A DNA stretch of 26,036 nt from Chloroflexota bacterium (GCA_030666985.1 DAOUWT010000007.1:1-26036); one strand, 5' to 3'. Positions 8,427 to 15,918 are shown, counted from the first letter of the stretch. The notes: generated from the sequence alone by a model not told the origin. Numbers and translations: made by a program.

Positions 8427-9032
8427 ATGTCCATTAGAATTCACCCCACAGCAGAAGTATCTACGGAAACCACGCTCGGAGAGGGTACCAGCATTTGGCA
8501 TCACGCCCAAGTGAGAGAGGGAGTCACGACAGGGCGGAATTGCATTATAGGCAAAGGCGTCTATATTGACTTTGACGTCTCCGTTGGAAATAACGTCAAA
8601 ATCCAGAATTACGTCTCGGTGTTCCACGGCGTAACGCTCGAAGATGGCGTCTTTGTTGGCCCGCATGTGTGCTTCACTAATGATTTACTCCCCCGGGCCG
8701 TAAATCCGGATGGCTCTCTGAAAAGTGGAGACGATTGGGAGTTGAGCGAAACTCTAGTGCGTGAAGGGGCAGGATTAGGCGCGAATTCGACCATTCGTTG
8801 TGGAGTTACCGTCGGCAAGTGGGCCATTGTCGGCGCTGGCAGCGTTGTCACACGCGATGTGCCCGATTATGGGCTGGTATGGGGAAATCCGGCCCGGCTG
8901 CATGGTTTTGTGACACCTTCAGGAAAACGTTTAGAGGAACAAACTCGCCAGGGTGGTATGATAGTCGCCAAGGCATCCGGTGAGGAGCAGATTTACGAGA
9001 TACCAATTGAAATATGGGAGAGTGTAACATGA
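8427..9032 (+). CDS. wbpD: WbpD/WlbB-like UDP-amino-sugar N-acetyltransferase
   Basis: Left-handed beta-helix acetyltransferase predicted to N-acetylate the 3-amino group of UDP-GlcNAc(3NH2)A using acetyl-CoA. The 201-residue product shows repeated hexapeptides from about residue 10, with family text GEGTSIWHHAQVREG, IGKGVYIDFDV, VSVFHGVTLEDGVFVGP and CGVTVGKWAIVGAGSVVTRDV. FTNDLLPRAVNPDG is characteristic of WbpD/WlbB. ATG 8427 is chosen because AGGAG (8418-8422) sits just upstream and the helix starts immediately; the longer open frame runs into the nested hairpin repeat. It overlaps the aminotransferase by ATGA, matching a transaminase-acetyltransferase pair. Confidence 0.9.
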   Translation: MSIRIHPTAEVSTETTLGEGTSIWHHAQVREGVTTGRNCIIGKGVYIDFDVSVGNNVKIQNYVSVFHGVTLEDGVFVGPHVCFTNDLLPRAVNPDGSLKSGDDWELSETLVREGAGLGANSTIRCGVTVGKWAIVGAGSVVTRDVPDYGLVWGNPARLHGFVTPSGKRLEEQTRQGGMIVAKASGEEQIYEIPIEIWESVT

Positions 9033-10105
9033 TTCACATTGCAAGTCCCCAAATAGGGGAAGAAGAAAAAAAGGCCGTGATCGAGGTTTTGGAGTCAGGA
9101 ATGCTGGCACAGGGTTCGCGTGTGAAAGCCTTCGAAGATGCCTTCGCTGAGATGTGTGGAGTAGAGCATGCCATCGCCACCTCGTCTGGGACAACGGCCC
9201 TGCATACGGCGTTGTTAGCGCATGGCCTTGGGGAAGGGGATGAAATCATTACCTCTCCGTTCACGTTCATCTCCTCTGCCAACAGCATCCTCTTTGTGGG
9301 CGCAAAACCAGTCTTTGTAGACATTGACCCCCTTACATTCAACATCGATCCTAAACTCATCGAAGAAGCCATAAGGCCCAAAACCAAAGCCATCATGCCC
9401 ATTCACCTGTTTGGCTTGAGCGCGGATATGGACGCTATCATGGCTATCGCGGAGAAACACGATCTGCTCGTTATCGAGGATGCTTGCCAGAGTCATGGGG
9501 CGGCTTACAAAGGGAAGAAATTAGGAAGTTTTGGAACCGGCACGTTTTCACTCTATCCAACAAAGAACATGACCTCTGCTGAGGGAGGGATGATCACCAC
9601 CAACGACGCTGAAATCGCCAAGAATGCCCGCGTCATCCGTCAGCATGGCATGAGACGGCGCTATTATCATGACGAATTGGGATTCAACTTTAGAATGACG
9701 GACGTTCACGCTGCGATTGGGCATGAACAACTGAAGAAATTGCCCCACTTCAACAGAAAACGTCAGATGAACGCCAAATATCTCTCAGAGAACTTAAAGG
9801 GAGTGCTAACCCCTGTAGTCCCCGATGGCTATGAGCACGTATTCCACCAATATACGATCCGCGTTCCCGATGGAAAACGGGATGAGTTGGTCGAATATTT
9901 GCGAGAGAACGGCGTTGGAGCCGGAATATATTATCCTGTGCCCATCCACAAACAAAGCTATTATGTAACCGAATTGGGTTATGACCAAATCTTAGCAAAA
10001 GCCGAACGTGCTGCGGAAGAAGTGCTTTCACTGCCGGTGCATCCGGGTTTGAGTCAGAAAGACCTTGAGAGTATCGTTTCTGCTGTGAACACGTTTATGA
10101 ATTAG
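9029..10105 (+). CDS. wbpE: WbpE-like DegT/DnrJ/EryC1 sugar aminotransferase
   Basis: PLP-dependent aminotransferase predicted to convert UDP-3-keto-GlcNAcA to the 3-amino sugar with glutamate. The 358-residue protein carries the family motifs TSSGTTALHTALLA near residue 50, EDACQSHGA near 150-158 with the PLP-ring aspartate, and the Schiff-base lysine K179 in LYPTKNMTSAEGG. GMRRRYYHDELGFNFRMTDVHAA is the typical arginine/asparagine-rich region. ATG 9029 overlaps the wbpD stop and has GGGAGAG upstream. Position in the operon next to WbpD- and WbpB-like genes is the main reason for choosing this substrate among many DegT possibilities. Confidence 0.9.
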   Translation: MIHIASPQIGEEEKKAVIEVLESGMLAQGSRVKAFEDAFAEMCGVEHAIATSSGTTALHTALLAHGLGEGDEIITSPFTFISSANSILFVGAKPVFVDIDPLTFNIDPKLIEEAIRPKTKAIMPIHLFGLSADMDAIMAIAEKHDLLVIEDACQSHGAAYKGKKLGSFGTGTFSLYPTKNMTSAEGGMITTNDAEIAKNARVIRQHGMRRRYYHDELGFNFRMTDVHAAIGHEQLKKLPHFNRKRQMNAKYLSENLKGVLTPVVPDGYEHVFHQYTIRVPDGKRDELVEYLRENGVGAGIYYPVPIHKQSYYVTELGYDQILAKAERAAEEVLSLPVHPGLSQKDLESIVSAVNTFMN

Positions 10106-10236
10106 TAAGGGAACTCCAAGAAAATAATTGCCCCAGAGCTTCGTGTTGCGTATTGCGTGTTGCGTGACAATACCTCTACGTAACACGAAACACGCTACAC
10201 GGGTTGGGATGATTTAAATCTTGGAAAACCCTTACT
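10104..10236. repeat. Nested inverted element with heptamer array H4
   Basis: Outer inverted ends AGTAAGGG-AAC-TCCAAG (10104-10120) and CTTGGA-AAA-CCCTTACT (10220-10236) pair over 14 of 17 positions. Inside, a GTGTTGC GTATTGC GTGTTGC run (10143-10166) faces an opposite run TACGTAA CACGAAA CACGCTA (10177-10197). The left outer arm starts within the wbpE stop codon. Confidence 0.8.
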
Positions 10237-10284
10237 GCATTTGCCTCGAATTATATTCGAGTTTGAAACTATGACAAACAAACT

Positions 10285-11310
10285 ATGACAAACCTAAAAA
10301 CAGCCGTCATTGGCGCAGGAGCCATGGGACGACACCACGCCCGCGTTTATACCGAGTTGCCGCAATCCACCTTAGTGGCGGTTGCTGATACCTCGACGGA
10401 AAGAACTGATCCCATCGCCAGTAAATATGGAGTGCCAGCATATACAGATTATCAGGAGATGCTCGATATAGAGCAACCACAAGCCGTGACGGTGGCCGTG
10501 CCAACCAGCCTCCACCGAGAGGTGGCCGAAGATGTCCTGAAAAGCGGAGCAGATATTCTCATCGAAAAGCCCATAGCGGCCACGGTTGAGGAAGCCAAAA
10601 CGCTTATTGAGCTAGCGGAAAAGTTGAATAGAAAATTGATGGTTGGTCATATTGTACGCTTCGACCCAGCTATCCAAGCCCTCAAACAACACTTGGACGC
10701 TGGTGAATTAGGCCATGTCTTCCAGATTAAATGCCGGCGAGTGGGGCCCTTCCCCTCCCGCATCCGGGATGTGGGGGTAGTGATAGACCTGGCCACTCAT
10801 GACCTGGACCTGATGCGCTTTATCAGCGGCGACGAACCAGTGCGGGTCTATGCCGAGACACAACAAGAAATTCACACAGAACATGAAGACATGTTGACAG
10901 CCTTGCTGCATTTTCAAAGCGGCCTGACAGGCATGTTAGAAATCAATTGGCTCACTCCTACAAAAGTGAGAGAAGTGCTTGTCCTTGGCGAACGAGGAAT
11001 GTTTCGGGCCGACAGCTTGACACAAGACCTTTTCTTTTACGAGAACTCGGAGGCCAACGGTGAAATATGGAGTGCCTTACAAGCTCTAAAAGGCGTCAGC
11101 GAAGGACGAATGGTGCGCTACCCAATCCAGCGTTACGAACCCCTGAAAGCCGAACTAGAAGGGTTTGTGAATTCAATCCTAGAGGATAAAGCCGTCCCGG
11201 TCAGCGGCGCAGATGGTTTAGCAGCCTTGCGATTGGCCTTGGCATTAGTAGAATCAGGAAAAAAACATCAAATTATTGAGGTGAAATGTGAGTTTACAGG
11301 TACTAAGTGA
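10285..11310 (+). CDS. wbpB: WbpB-like Gfo/Idh/MocA dehydrogenase
   Basis: NAD-dependent oxidoreductase predicted to oxidise UDP-GlcNAcA at C3 ahead of the aminotransferase. The 341-residue product has the Rossmann motif GAGAMGRHHA at residues 10-19, the conserved EKP at 94-96 with catalytic K95, and the later DLATHDLDLMRF segment holding the active-site aspartate/histidine. The upstream sequence AACTATGACAAAC is tandemly duplicated (10267-10279 and 10281-10293), which creates two ATG-ACA-AAC starts; only the second leads into the full frame because the first stops after five codons. The 3' end overlaps the next gene by 23 bases. Confidence 0.88.
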   Translation: MTNLKTAVIGAGAMGRHHARVYTELPQSTLVAVADTSTERTDPIASKYGVPAYTDYQEMLDIEQPQAVTVAVPTSLHREVAEDVLKSGADILIEKPIAATVEEAKTLIELAEKLNRKLMVGHIVRFDPAIQALKQHLDAGELGHVFQIKCRRVGPFPSRIRDVGVVIDLATHDLDLMRFISGDEPVRVYAETQQEIHTEHEDMLTALLHFQSGLTGMLEINWLTPTKVREVLVLGERGMFRADSLTQDLFFYENSEANGEIWSALQALKGVSEGRMVRYPIQRYEPLKAELEGFVNSILEDKAVPVSGADGLAALRLALALVESGKKHQIIEVKCEFTGTK

Positions 11311-12619
11311 AAAAATCGAAAAGAAAACCGCCAAAATTGCCGTAATCGGGCTGGGATATGTTGGCCTGCCGGTAGCCGCCCTCTTCGCAGAAGCAGGGTT
11401 CGATGTCTTAGGCATAGACATCAAGGCCAAAAGAGTGGAAGAAATCAACGCCGGGAATTGCCCCATCGAGGGTAAAGAACCCGGTCTGGCTGAGTTATTT
11501 GGCAAGGTTGTTGCCGCAGGCCAGTTGCGTGCTGCGACGGATTACAAAGAGTTGAAAGATTATGAAATCATCACCATCAGCGTCGAGACGCCGGTGGATG
11601 AAAATAATAAACCCCGATACGAGGCTCTTCGCAGCGTGTTAGAAGAATTAGGGCCAGTGATAAAAGAAGGCGCGTTGGTGATCGTGGAATCAACCATCGC
11701 GCCGGGTACTATGGATCAATTGGTGCAACCTCTCTTGGAGGATATTTCCGGCAAGCGCGTGGGGGAGGGGTTTTACCTGGGACACTGCCCGGAGCGGGTC
11801 ATGCCGGGGAAGCTGTTGGCGAACCTGCGGGGCGTGAGTCGCGTGTGCGGCGGGGACGCGCCAGGGACGGCAGCCGCTATGTGTGAGCTATACGCGCACG
11901 TGGTGGAGGCCGAACTTGACCCTGCCACGTGCATCACCGCTGAACTGGTCAAAACCGCAGAGAACGCCTACCGTGACGTGAACATAGCCTTTGCCAACGA
12001 AGTGGCCCTGGTCTGCGAATCCCTGGGCGGGGATGTGTGGCAGGTGCGCGACCTGGTCAACAAATCCCCGGGCCGCAACATGTTATTGCCTGGGGCTGGG
12101 GTGGGCGGGCACTGCATCCCCAAGGATCCCTGGCTCTTGATCGCAAACGCCGGGGATAGCTTCACGCCGCGCCTGATCCCCGCAGCCCGAGCCGTGAACG
12201 ATGGAATGCCGCTGCACGTGGTCAACCTGGCAACCGAAGCCCTGCGAGAAGTTGGAATAGACATCACCCAAGCCAAGGTAGTTGTGCTGGGCTATGCCTA
12301 TTTAGAGAATTCCGACGACACGCGCAATAGTCCCAGTGCGGTATTGGTAAAGTGCTTGGAAGAACTGGGAGCACAGGTCGTCATCCACGACCCATGGATT
12401 CCGGAATACCAGGGGAATTTGGAAAAGGCTTTAGAAAACACTGACGCGGCCATAGTGATGGTGGCGCATGACGAGTATCGAGCGCTGGATTTGCACAGGT
12501 TAAGACAGATCATGCAGACACCAGTTATAGTGGATGGGCGGCGAATATTCAAGCAGGGTCAAGCGAGAATAGCAGGTGTTTTCTACCGGAGCGTTGGTGT
12601 TGGGTACCAAGAAAATTGA
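11288..12619 (+). CDS. wbpA: WbpA-like UDP-N-acetylhexosamine 6-dehydrogenase
   Basis: NAD-dependent four-electron oxidation of the C6 alcohol of UDP-GlcNAc (WbpA) or UDP-ManNAc (WecC) to the uronic acid. The 443-residue protein has GLGYVGLPVA near residue 22, SVETPVDENNKP, ESTIAPGT, HCPERVMPG and the catalytic cysteine C276 in GVGGHCIPKDPW. GTG 11288 is chosen: it follows GAGGTG closely, and no other in-frame start precedes the Rossmann motif. It overlaps wbpB by 23 bases, implying coupled translation. Given the WbpB/E/D neighbours, UDP-GlcNAc is the likelier substrate; UDP-ManNAc remains possible. Confidence 0.88.
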   Translation: MSLQVLSEKIEKKTAKIAVIGLGYVGLPVAALFAEAGFDVLGIDIKAKRVEEINAGNCPIEGKEPGLAELFGKVVAAGQLRAATDYKELKDYEIITISVETPVDENNKPRYEALRSVLEELGPVIKEGALVIVESTIAPGTMDQLVQPLLEDISGKRVGEGFYLGHCPERVMPGKLLANLRGVSRVCGGDAPGTAAAMCELYAHVVEAELDPATCITAELVKTAENAYRDVNIAFANEVALVCESLGGDVWQVRDLVNKSPGRNMLLPGAGVGGHCIPKDPWLLIANAGDSFTPRLIPAARAVNDGMPLHVVNLATEALREVGIDITQAKVVVLGYAYLENSDDTRNSPSAVLVKCLEELGAQVVIHDPWIPEYQGNLEKALENTDAAIVMVAHDEYRALDLHRLRQIMQTPVIVDGRRIFKQGQARIAGVFYRSVGVGYQEN

Positions 12620-12687
12620 TTTGGAGGAAAAAACGGGATGGTTCACTTTAGGCTAGAAATTAGTTGACACTTTTTCCCATAACCACA

Positions 12688-12821
12688 TGTCATTGCGCCT
12701 GTCCTGAACGCGTGAAGGAACTTCCCGCTTTCTGGGGGTGTGGCAATCTCCCTGATTTCACTGCGCTTTTGTTAACCGGGAGGCTGCCACGTCACAAAAA
12801 ACGTTCCTCGCAGCGACATAT
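12688..12821. repeat. TGTCATTGCG-type palindromic element
   Basis: Outer ends TGTCATTGCG and CGCAGCGACA are imperfect inverted repeats, and inside them GTGGCAATCTCCC faces GGGAGGCTGCCAC. This layout matches a widespread MITE-like intergenic repeat that starts TGTCATTGCGA and ends TCGCAATGACA. It separates wbpA from wecB. An orphan GGAGG with a nine-codon frame (12638-12667) lies just before it. Confidence 0.75.
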
Positions 12822-12867
12822 TAATTTTGAAGAGTGTAAAGGTAATTGTGAACCACCAAAAAAACAA

Positions 12868-13971
12868 ATGAAAATTATAAGTTTAGTAGGCGCTCGTCCT
12901 CAGTTTATCAAAGCTGCCCCAGTGGGGCGGGCTTTGCGTGCAGAGGAGTGTGAAGTAGTTCTGGTGCATACCGGCCAGCACTATGACAATGAGATGTCAG
13001 CCATTTTCTTTCGAGAACTCGAGATCCCAAAACCGGACTATAATCTAGGCGTAGGTTCTGGCTCTCACGGATGGCAGACAGGGCAAATGCTGATCCAAAT
13101 TGAAGAGGCGCTATTAGAAGAAAAACCAGATTGGATGTTGGTTTATGGCGATACCAACTCCACTCTGGCCGGAGCCTTAGCAGCGGCTAAATTGCACGTC
13201 CCGGTAGCGCATGTCGAAGCCGGGCTGCGCTCCTACAACCGGCGGATGCCAGAGGAAATCAACCGCGTGCTGACCGATCACGCCTCCGATTTGCTCTTCT
13301 GCCCCACCCAAACAGCCGTTGACAATCTGACGCGGGAAAATATCACGCGCGGCGTCCACAATGTGGGTGACGTGATGTACGATGCTGTCCTGCATAACAT
13401 AAAATTGGCGAAGAAAAGCTCAAAAGTGTTAGAGGAGCTTGACCTGGAACCGGGCAAATATTTATTAGCTACGGTGCACCGGCCTGTCAACACCGATAAT
13501 GAAGACAACTTACGAAACATCCTAATGGCGTTGAATACCTTGAACGAGGTTATAGTATTCCCGGCCCATCCCCGCGTACGCAAAGCCATAAACCGCCAGG
13601 GGCTGCATATAAACTCCCATATCCAATTGATAAAACCAGTGGGATACCTTGATATGTTGACGCTAGAAAAGGCCGCTCGTATGATCCTCACCGACTCTGG
13701 GGGTGTCCAAAAGGAAGCCTACTGGCTCGGCGTGCCCTGTGTGACGCTGCGGGAAGAAACGGAGTGGGTAGAGACGGTGCAGGCAGGCTGGAACGTGCTG
13801 GTGGGGCCCGATGCAAAGCAGATCATAGAAACGGTGAACGTATTCCAACCACCCCGTGAACGGCCCAATCTGTTTGGCGATGGGCGGGCCAGCCAATACA
13901 TAGCTGCTAGCTTAGTTGGAAGCGAGGTATCATCTCAAAAAAACGGGGCAAGACCTCCGAGGTTTTTGTAG
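12868..13971 (+). CDS. wecB: UDP-GlcNAc 2-epimerase family, WecB/WbpI-like
   Basis: Non-hydrolysing 2-epimerase; in this setting it probably converts UDP-GlcNAc(3NAc)A to UDP-ManNAc(3NAc)A (WbpI role), with plain UDP-GlcNAc to UDP-ManNAc as the alternative. The protein of 367 residues begins with GARPQFIKAAP (8-18), then HTGQHYD, GDTNSTLAGA with D95, HVEAGLRS near 115-122, RMPEEINR, and TDSGGVQKEA, all diagnostic. ATG 12868 is chosen since the family starts at this motif; no Shine-Dalgarno is visible, possibly because a repeat was inserted upstream. The last 13 residues (SSQKNGARPPRFL) come from palindrome P2b, whose loop supplies the stop codon. Confidence 0.9.
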   Translation: MKIISLVGARPQFIKAAPVGRALRAEECEVVLVHTGQHYDNEMSAIFFRELEIPKPDYNLGVGSGSHGWQTGQMLIQIEEALLEEKPDWMLVYGDTNSTLAGALAAAKLHVPVAHVEAGLRSYNRRMPEEINRVLTDHASDLLFCPTQTAVDNLTRENITRGVHNVGDVMYDAVLHNIKLAKKSSKVLEELDLEPGKYLLATVHRPVNTDNEDNLRNILMALNTLNEVIVFPAHPRVRKAINRQGLHINSHIQLIKPVGYLDMLTLEKAARMILTDSGGVQKEAYWLGVPCVTLREETEWVETVQAGWNVLVGPDAKQIIETVNVFQPPRERPNLFGDGRASQYIAASLVGSEVSSQKNGARPPRFL

Positions 13972-14017
13972 TGCAAACCTCGGAGGTCTCAGCCCTGCCC
14001 AAAATATTGAGAAGATA
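13932..14017. repeat. Palindromic repeat P2b spanning the wecB stop
   Basis: Perfect 15-bp arms AGACCTCCGAGGTTT (13951-13965) and AAACCTCGGAGGTCT (13975-13989), extended by GGGGCA and TGCCC. The nine-base loop contains the wecB stop TAG (13969-13971). The flanks ATCTCAAAAA and AAAATATTGAGAAGATAT match P2a at 7623-7707. The element ends at the start of the following GT2 gene. Confidence 0.88.
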
Positions 14018-15027
14018 TGAAGGGAGTAATAAATTCAATGCATAAACATCAACTTGGAACATACAATAGTGTCTATTTTTCAGTAATTGTGCCCATGTAC
14101 AATGAAGAGGAAAATGTGGCGCAGATGGCGGCTGAAATCAGCCAAACGCTGCAAGGACAAATTGAGTCTTATGAGATTGTATTAGTCAACGATGGCAGTA
14201 CCGATGGCACACTAGAAGCCGCACAGCGCGTAGAGGAAAACGACGAGCATGTCCGCGTAGTCTCATACAAGCACAACGGTGGGCGGGGAAAAGCATTGCG
14301 AACAGGCTTTGGACATGTGCAGGGTGAACTTATAGCCACCATCGATGCAGATTTGAGCTACTCCCCGGAGACATTGCTCGACTTCGTGCGGGTGCTTGAA
14401 GATGATTCAGAAGTTGACCTGGTTTTGGCTTCACCTTATATGCCAGGGGGGAGGACAGAAGGCGTGCCGCCGCTGAGGTTGGCCGTCAGCCGGTGGGGGA
14501 ACGTGATATTGAGCGCATCAATGCCCGAACGCATCCATACTATCACCTGCATTGTGCGTGGATACCGGCGAGAAGTTTTGGAAAGCATGACATTGGAGTC
14601 GAATGGCAAAGAAATCCATTTAGAGATACTCTCCAAGGCCCTGGCAATGGGATACCGCGTGAAGGAAATCCCGGCAGTACTGCGCAGCCGCCAGAAAGGG
14701 CAATCCAAATTTCGCTTTCGTATCACCGCTCTTTCACACTTGCTTTTCACTTTCTTCGAAAAGCCTATCCTCTTATTTGGCTTGGCGGGAGCGCTATTTT
14801 TATTGTTGGGATTGGCCGTAGGCGGATACCTGATTTGGCTTTGGCAGCATCAGGCTCTGAACCCAAATCGACCATTTATGACCCTGATGGTATTGCTGAT
14901 CGTGACAGGAACCCAGGCCTTATCGTTTGGGTTCTTAGCAACTCAGTTGATGCACCTTAAGAGAGAGATGTATAAGATTCAAGGGCAAAACATGAAGATA
15001 TACCATAAAGGAAAGGAAACAGATTGA
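14017..15027 (+). CDS. GT2 glycosyltransferase with two C-terminal membrane spans
   Basis: Family-2 glycosyltransferase of the dolichyl/polyprenyl-phosphate sugar synthase type, acting on a nucleotide sugar at the inner face of the membrane. FSVIVPMYNEEENV near residue 20 is the standard N-terminal motif, VNDGSTDGT follows, and the metal-binding DAD lies in ATIDADLSYSP. Two hydrophobic segments near residues 248-275 and 287-310 anchor the C-terminus. About 336 residues from ATG 14017; an alternative ATG at 14038 has a better-spaced AAGGGAG and would remove seven residues. It follows wecB after repeat P2b. The donor sugar is unknown. Confidence 0.85.
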   Translation: MKGVINSMHKHQLGTYNSVYFSVIVPMYNEEENVAQMAAEISQTLQGQIESYEIVLVNDGSTDGTLEAAQRVEENDEHVRVVSYKHNGGRGKALRTGFGHVQGELIATIDADLSYSPETLLDFVRVLEDDSEVDLVLASPYMPGGRTEGVPPLRLAVSRWGNVILSASMPERIHTITCIVRGYRREVLESMTLESNGKEIHLEILSKALAMGYRVKEIPAVLRSRQKGQSKFRFRITALSHLLFTFFEKPILLFGLAGALFLLLGLAVGGYLIWLWQHQALNPNRPFMTLMVLLIVTGTQALSFGFLATQLMHLKREMYKIQGQNMKIYHKGKETD

Positions 15028-15039
15028 GATACACTTGGC

Positions 15040-15074
15040 GTGTAGCGTGTTGCGTGTAGCGTGGTGCGTGTTGG
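15040..15074. repeat. Heptamer array H5, inverted orientation
   Basis: Five units, GTGTAGC GTGTTGC GTGTAGC GTGGTGC GTGTTGG, twelve bases after the GT2 stop. The orientation is that seen after stops elsewhere in the window; no forward partner follows. Confidence 0.8.
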
Positions 15075-15096
15075 AAATTGGTGGGAGCGCAAGCGG

Positions 15097-15148
15097 CTGG
15101 GGGATGGTAGAGCCTCGCCCCGGCGTGAGTGCCATCCCCCAGGTTTTT
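15097..15148 (+). terminator. Possible intrinsic terminator
   Basis: A perfect 11-bp stem CTGGGGGATGG (15097-15107) and CCATCCCCCAG (15132-15142) closes a 24-base, partly self-complementary loop and is followed by GGTTTTTT. This fits a rho-independent terminator for the transcript ending with the GT2 gene, though the stem belongs partly to a repeat also found at 24988. Confidence 0.5.
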
Positions 15149-15308
15149 TCCCCGCTTGGGCGCCGCGCTGCGTGCTGCGCCGCGCCACGCTTGGGGCTTG
15201 GTCTCACGCCCCCGCGTGGCGCCCTCTCCCACCCCCGCGTGGCACTCTCCTCCCCCGCACGCGGCCCCTCCCCCAAAAATCCACGGGGACTGAATGAATA
15301 ATCACGAC
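15131..15308 (+). repeat. GC-rich dispersed repeat G1a
   Basis: Shares with 24987-25121, in the same orientation, the blocks CCATCCCCCAGG, CGCTTGGGCG, TTGGTCTCACGCCCCCG, GGCGCCCTCTCC, CCAAAA-TCCACGGGG and AATAATCACG. The rest of the spacer upstream of the acetyltransferase contains no convincing gene; the GC-rich open frames across it have no family features. Confidence 0.8.
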
Positions 15309-15321
15309 CTAAGAAGGTTAA

Positions 15322-15918
15322 ATGAACAAGTTAAGCCTGGGCGAAATCCTCAAATGGGAATTTATTCGATGGATTATCATCATCTCTGGTATTGTTCCTG
15401 GAGTGGTGGGAGTTGGCTTGCGCTATATTCTGCTGCGATTTTTAATTGGCAACAGCAAGGGCTTTTTTCGCATTTTCGAAAGGGTGATCATCGAATATCC
15501 TAAAGGATTGAATCTCGGACATAATGCTGGGATCAACGCTTATTGTTGGATCAATGCTCGTGGGGGCGTCTCGATAGGAGATGATACAATTCTGGGGCCA
15601 TATTGTGTGATCCATTCCGCCAATCACAGGATGGATCAATTAGATGTCCCTTTGCAATTTCAAGGCCATGAACCGCAAGAAGTACATATTGGCAAAAACG
15701 TTTGGCTTGGAGCTAGAGTTACTGTCCTGCCCGGAGTGTCTATTGGCGACAATGCCGTGGTGGGGGCGGGCGCAGTTGTAACCAAAGATATTTGCCCCTA
15801 TGCTGTTGCTGTTGGCAATCCAGCCCATGTCATCCGCATGCGAACCGAATCTTTCCGCCCCAGGAACACGGTTCCTCGGAGGAACCGTGTTCCTGGGCGG
15901 CGAAAAACACGAAGTTAA
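15322..15918 (+). CDS. Hexapeptide-repeat acetyltransferase, WbbJ-like
   Basis: Left-handed beta-helix O-acetyltransferase, probably decorating the polysaccharide. The N-terminal part (about 1-60) is hydrophobic and may associate with the membrane; hexapeptides follow from about residue 70, with INARGGVSIGDDTILGP, HSANHRMD, GKNVWLGARVTVLPGVSIGD and VGAGAVVTKDI, typical of the WbbJ/LacA group. ATG 15322 follows AAGAAGG by five bases. The natural end would be near GNPAHVIRMR; the last 20 or so residues (rich in R and P) are encoded by palindrome P3b, so the C-terminus appears to have been extended by the repeat. Confidence 0.85.
   Translation: MNKLSLGEILKWEFIRWIIIISGIVPGVVGVGLRYILLRFLIGNSKGFFRIFERVIIEYPKGLNLGHNAGINAYCWINARGGVSIGDDTILGPYCVIHSANHRMDQLDVPLQFQGHEPQEVHIGKNVWLGARVTVLPGVSIGDNAVVGAGAVVTKDICPYAVAVGNPAHVIRMRTESFRPRNTVPRRNRVPGRRKTRS
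15855..15900. repeat. Palindrome P3b inside the acetyltransferase C-terminus
   Basis: Left arm 15855-15876 and right arm 15880-15900 pair over 21 bp with one bulged C and a CGG loop. The core again reads AGGAAC-NNN-GTTCCT twice, as in P3a at 603-645, but the middle triplets (ACG and CGT) and the flanks (CCGCCC and GGGCGG) differ while remaining complementary. Confidence 0.88.

Noticed and set aside
12664..12867. 68-residue extension of wecB
   Set aside because: It translates a TGTCATTGCG-type palindromic repeat, and WecB proteins start at the KIISLVGARPQ motif.
15035..15301. GC-rich open frames after the GT2 gene as small genes
   Set aside because: They overlap each other on both strands, have low-complexity R/P/A/G composition, and coincide with dispersed repeat G1a.
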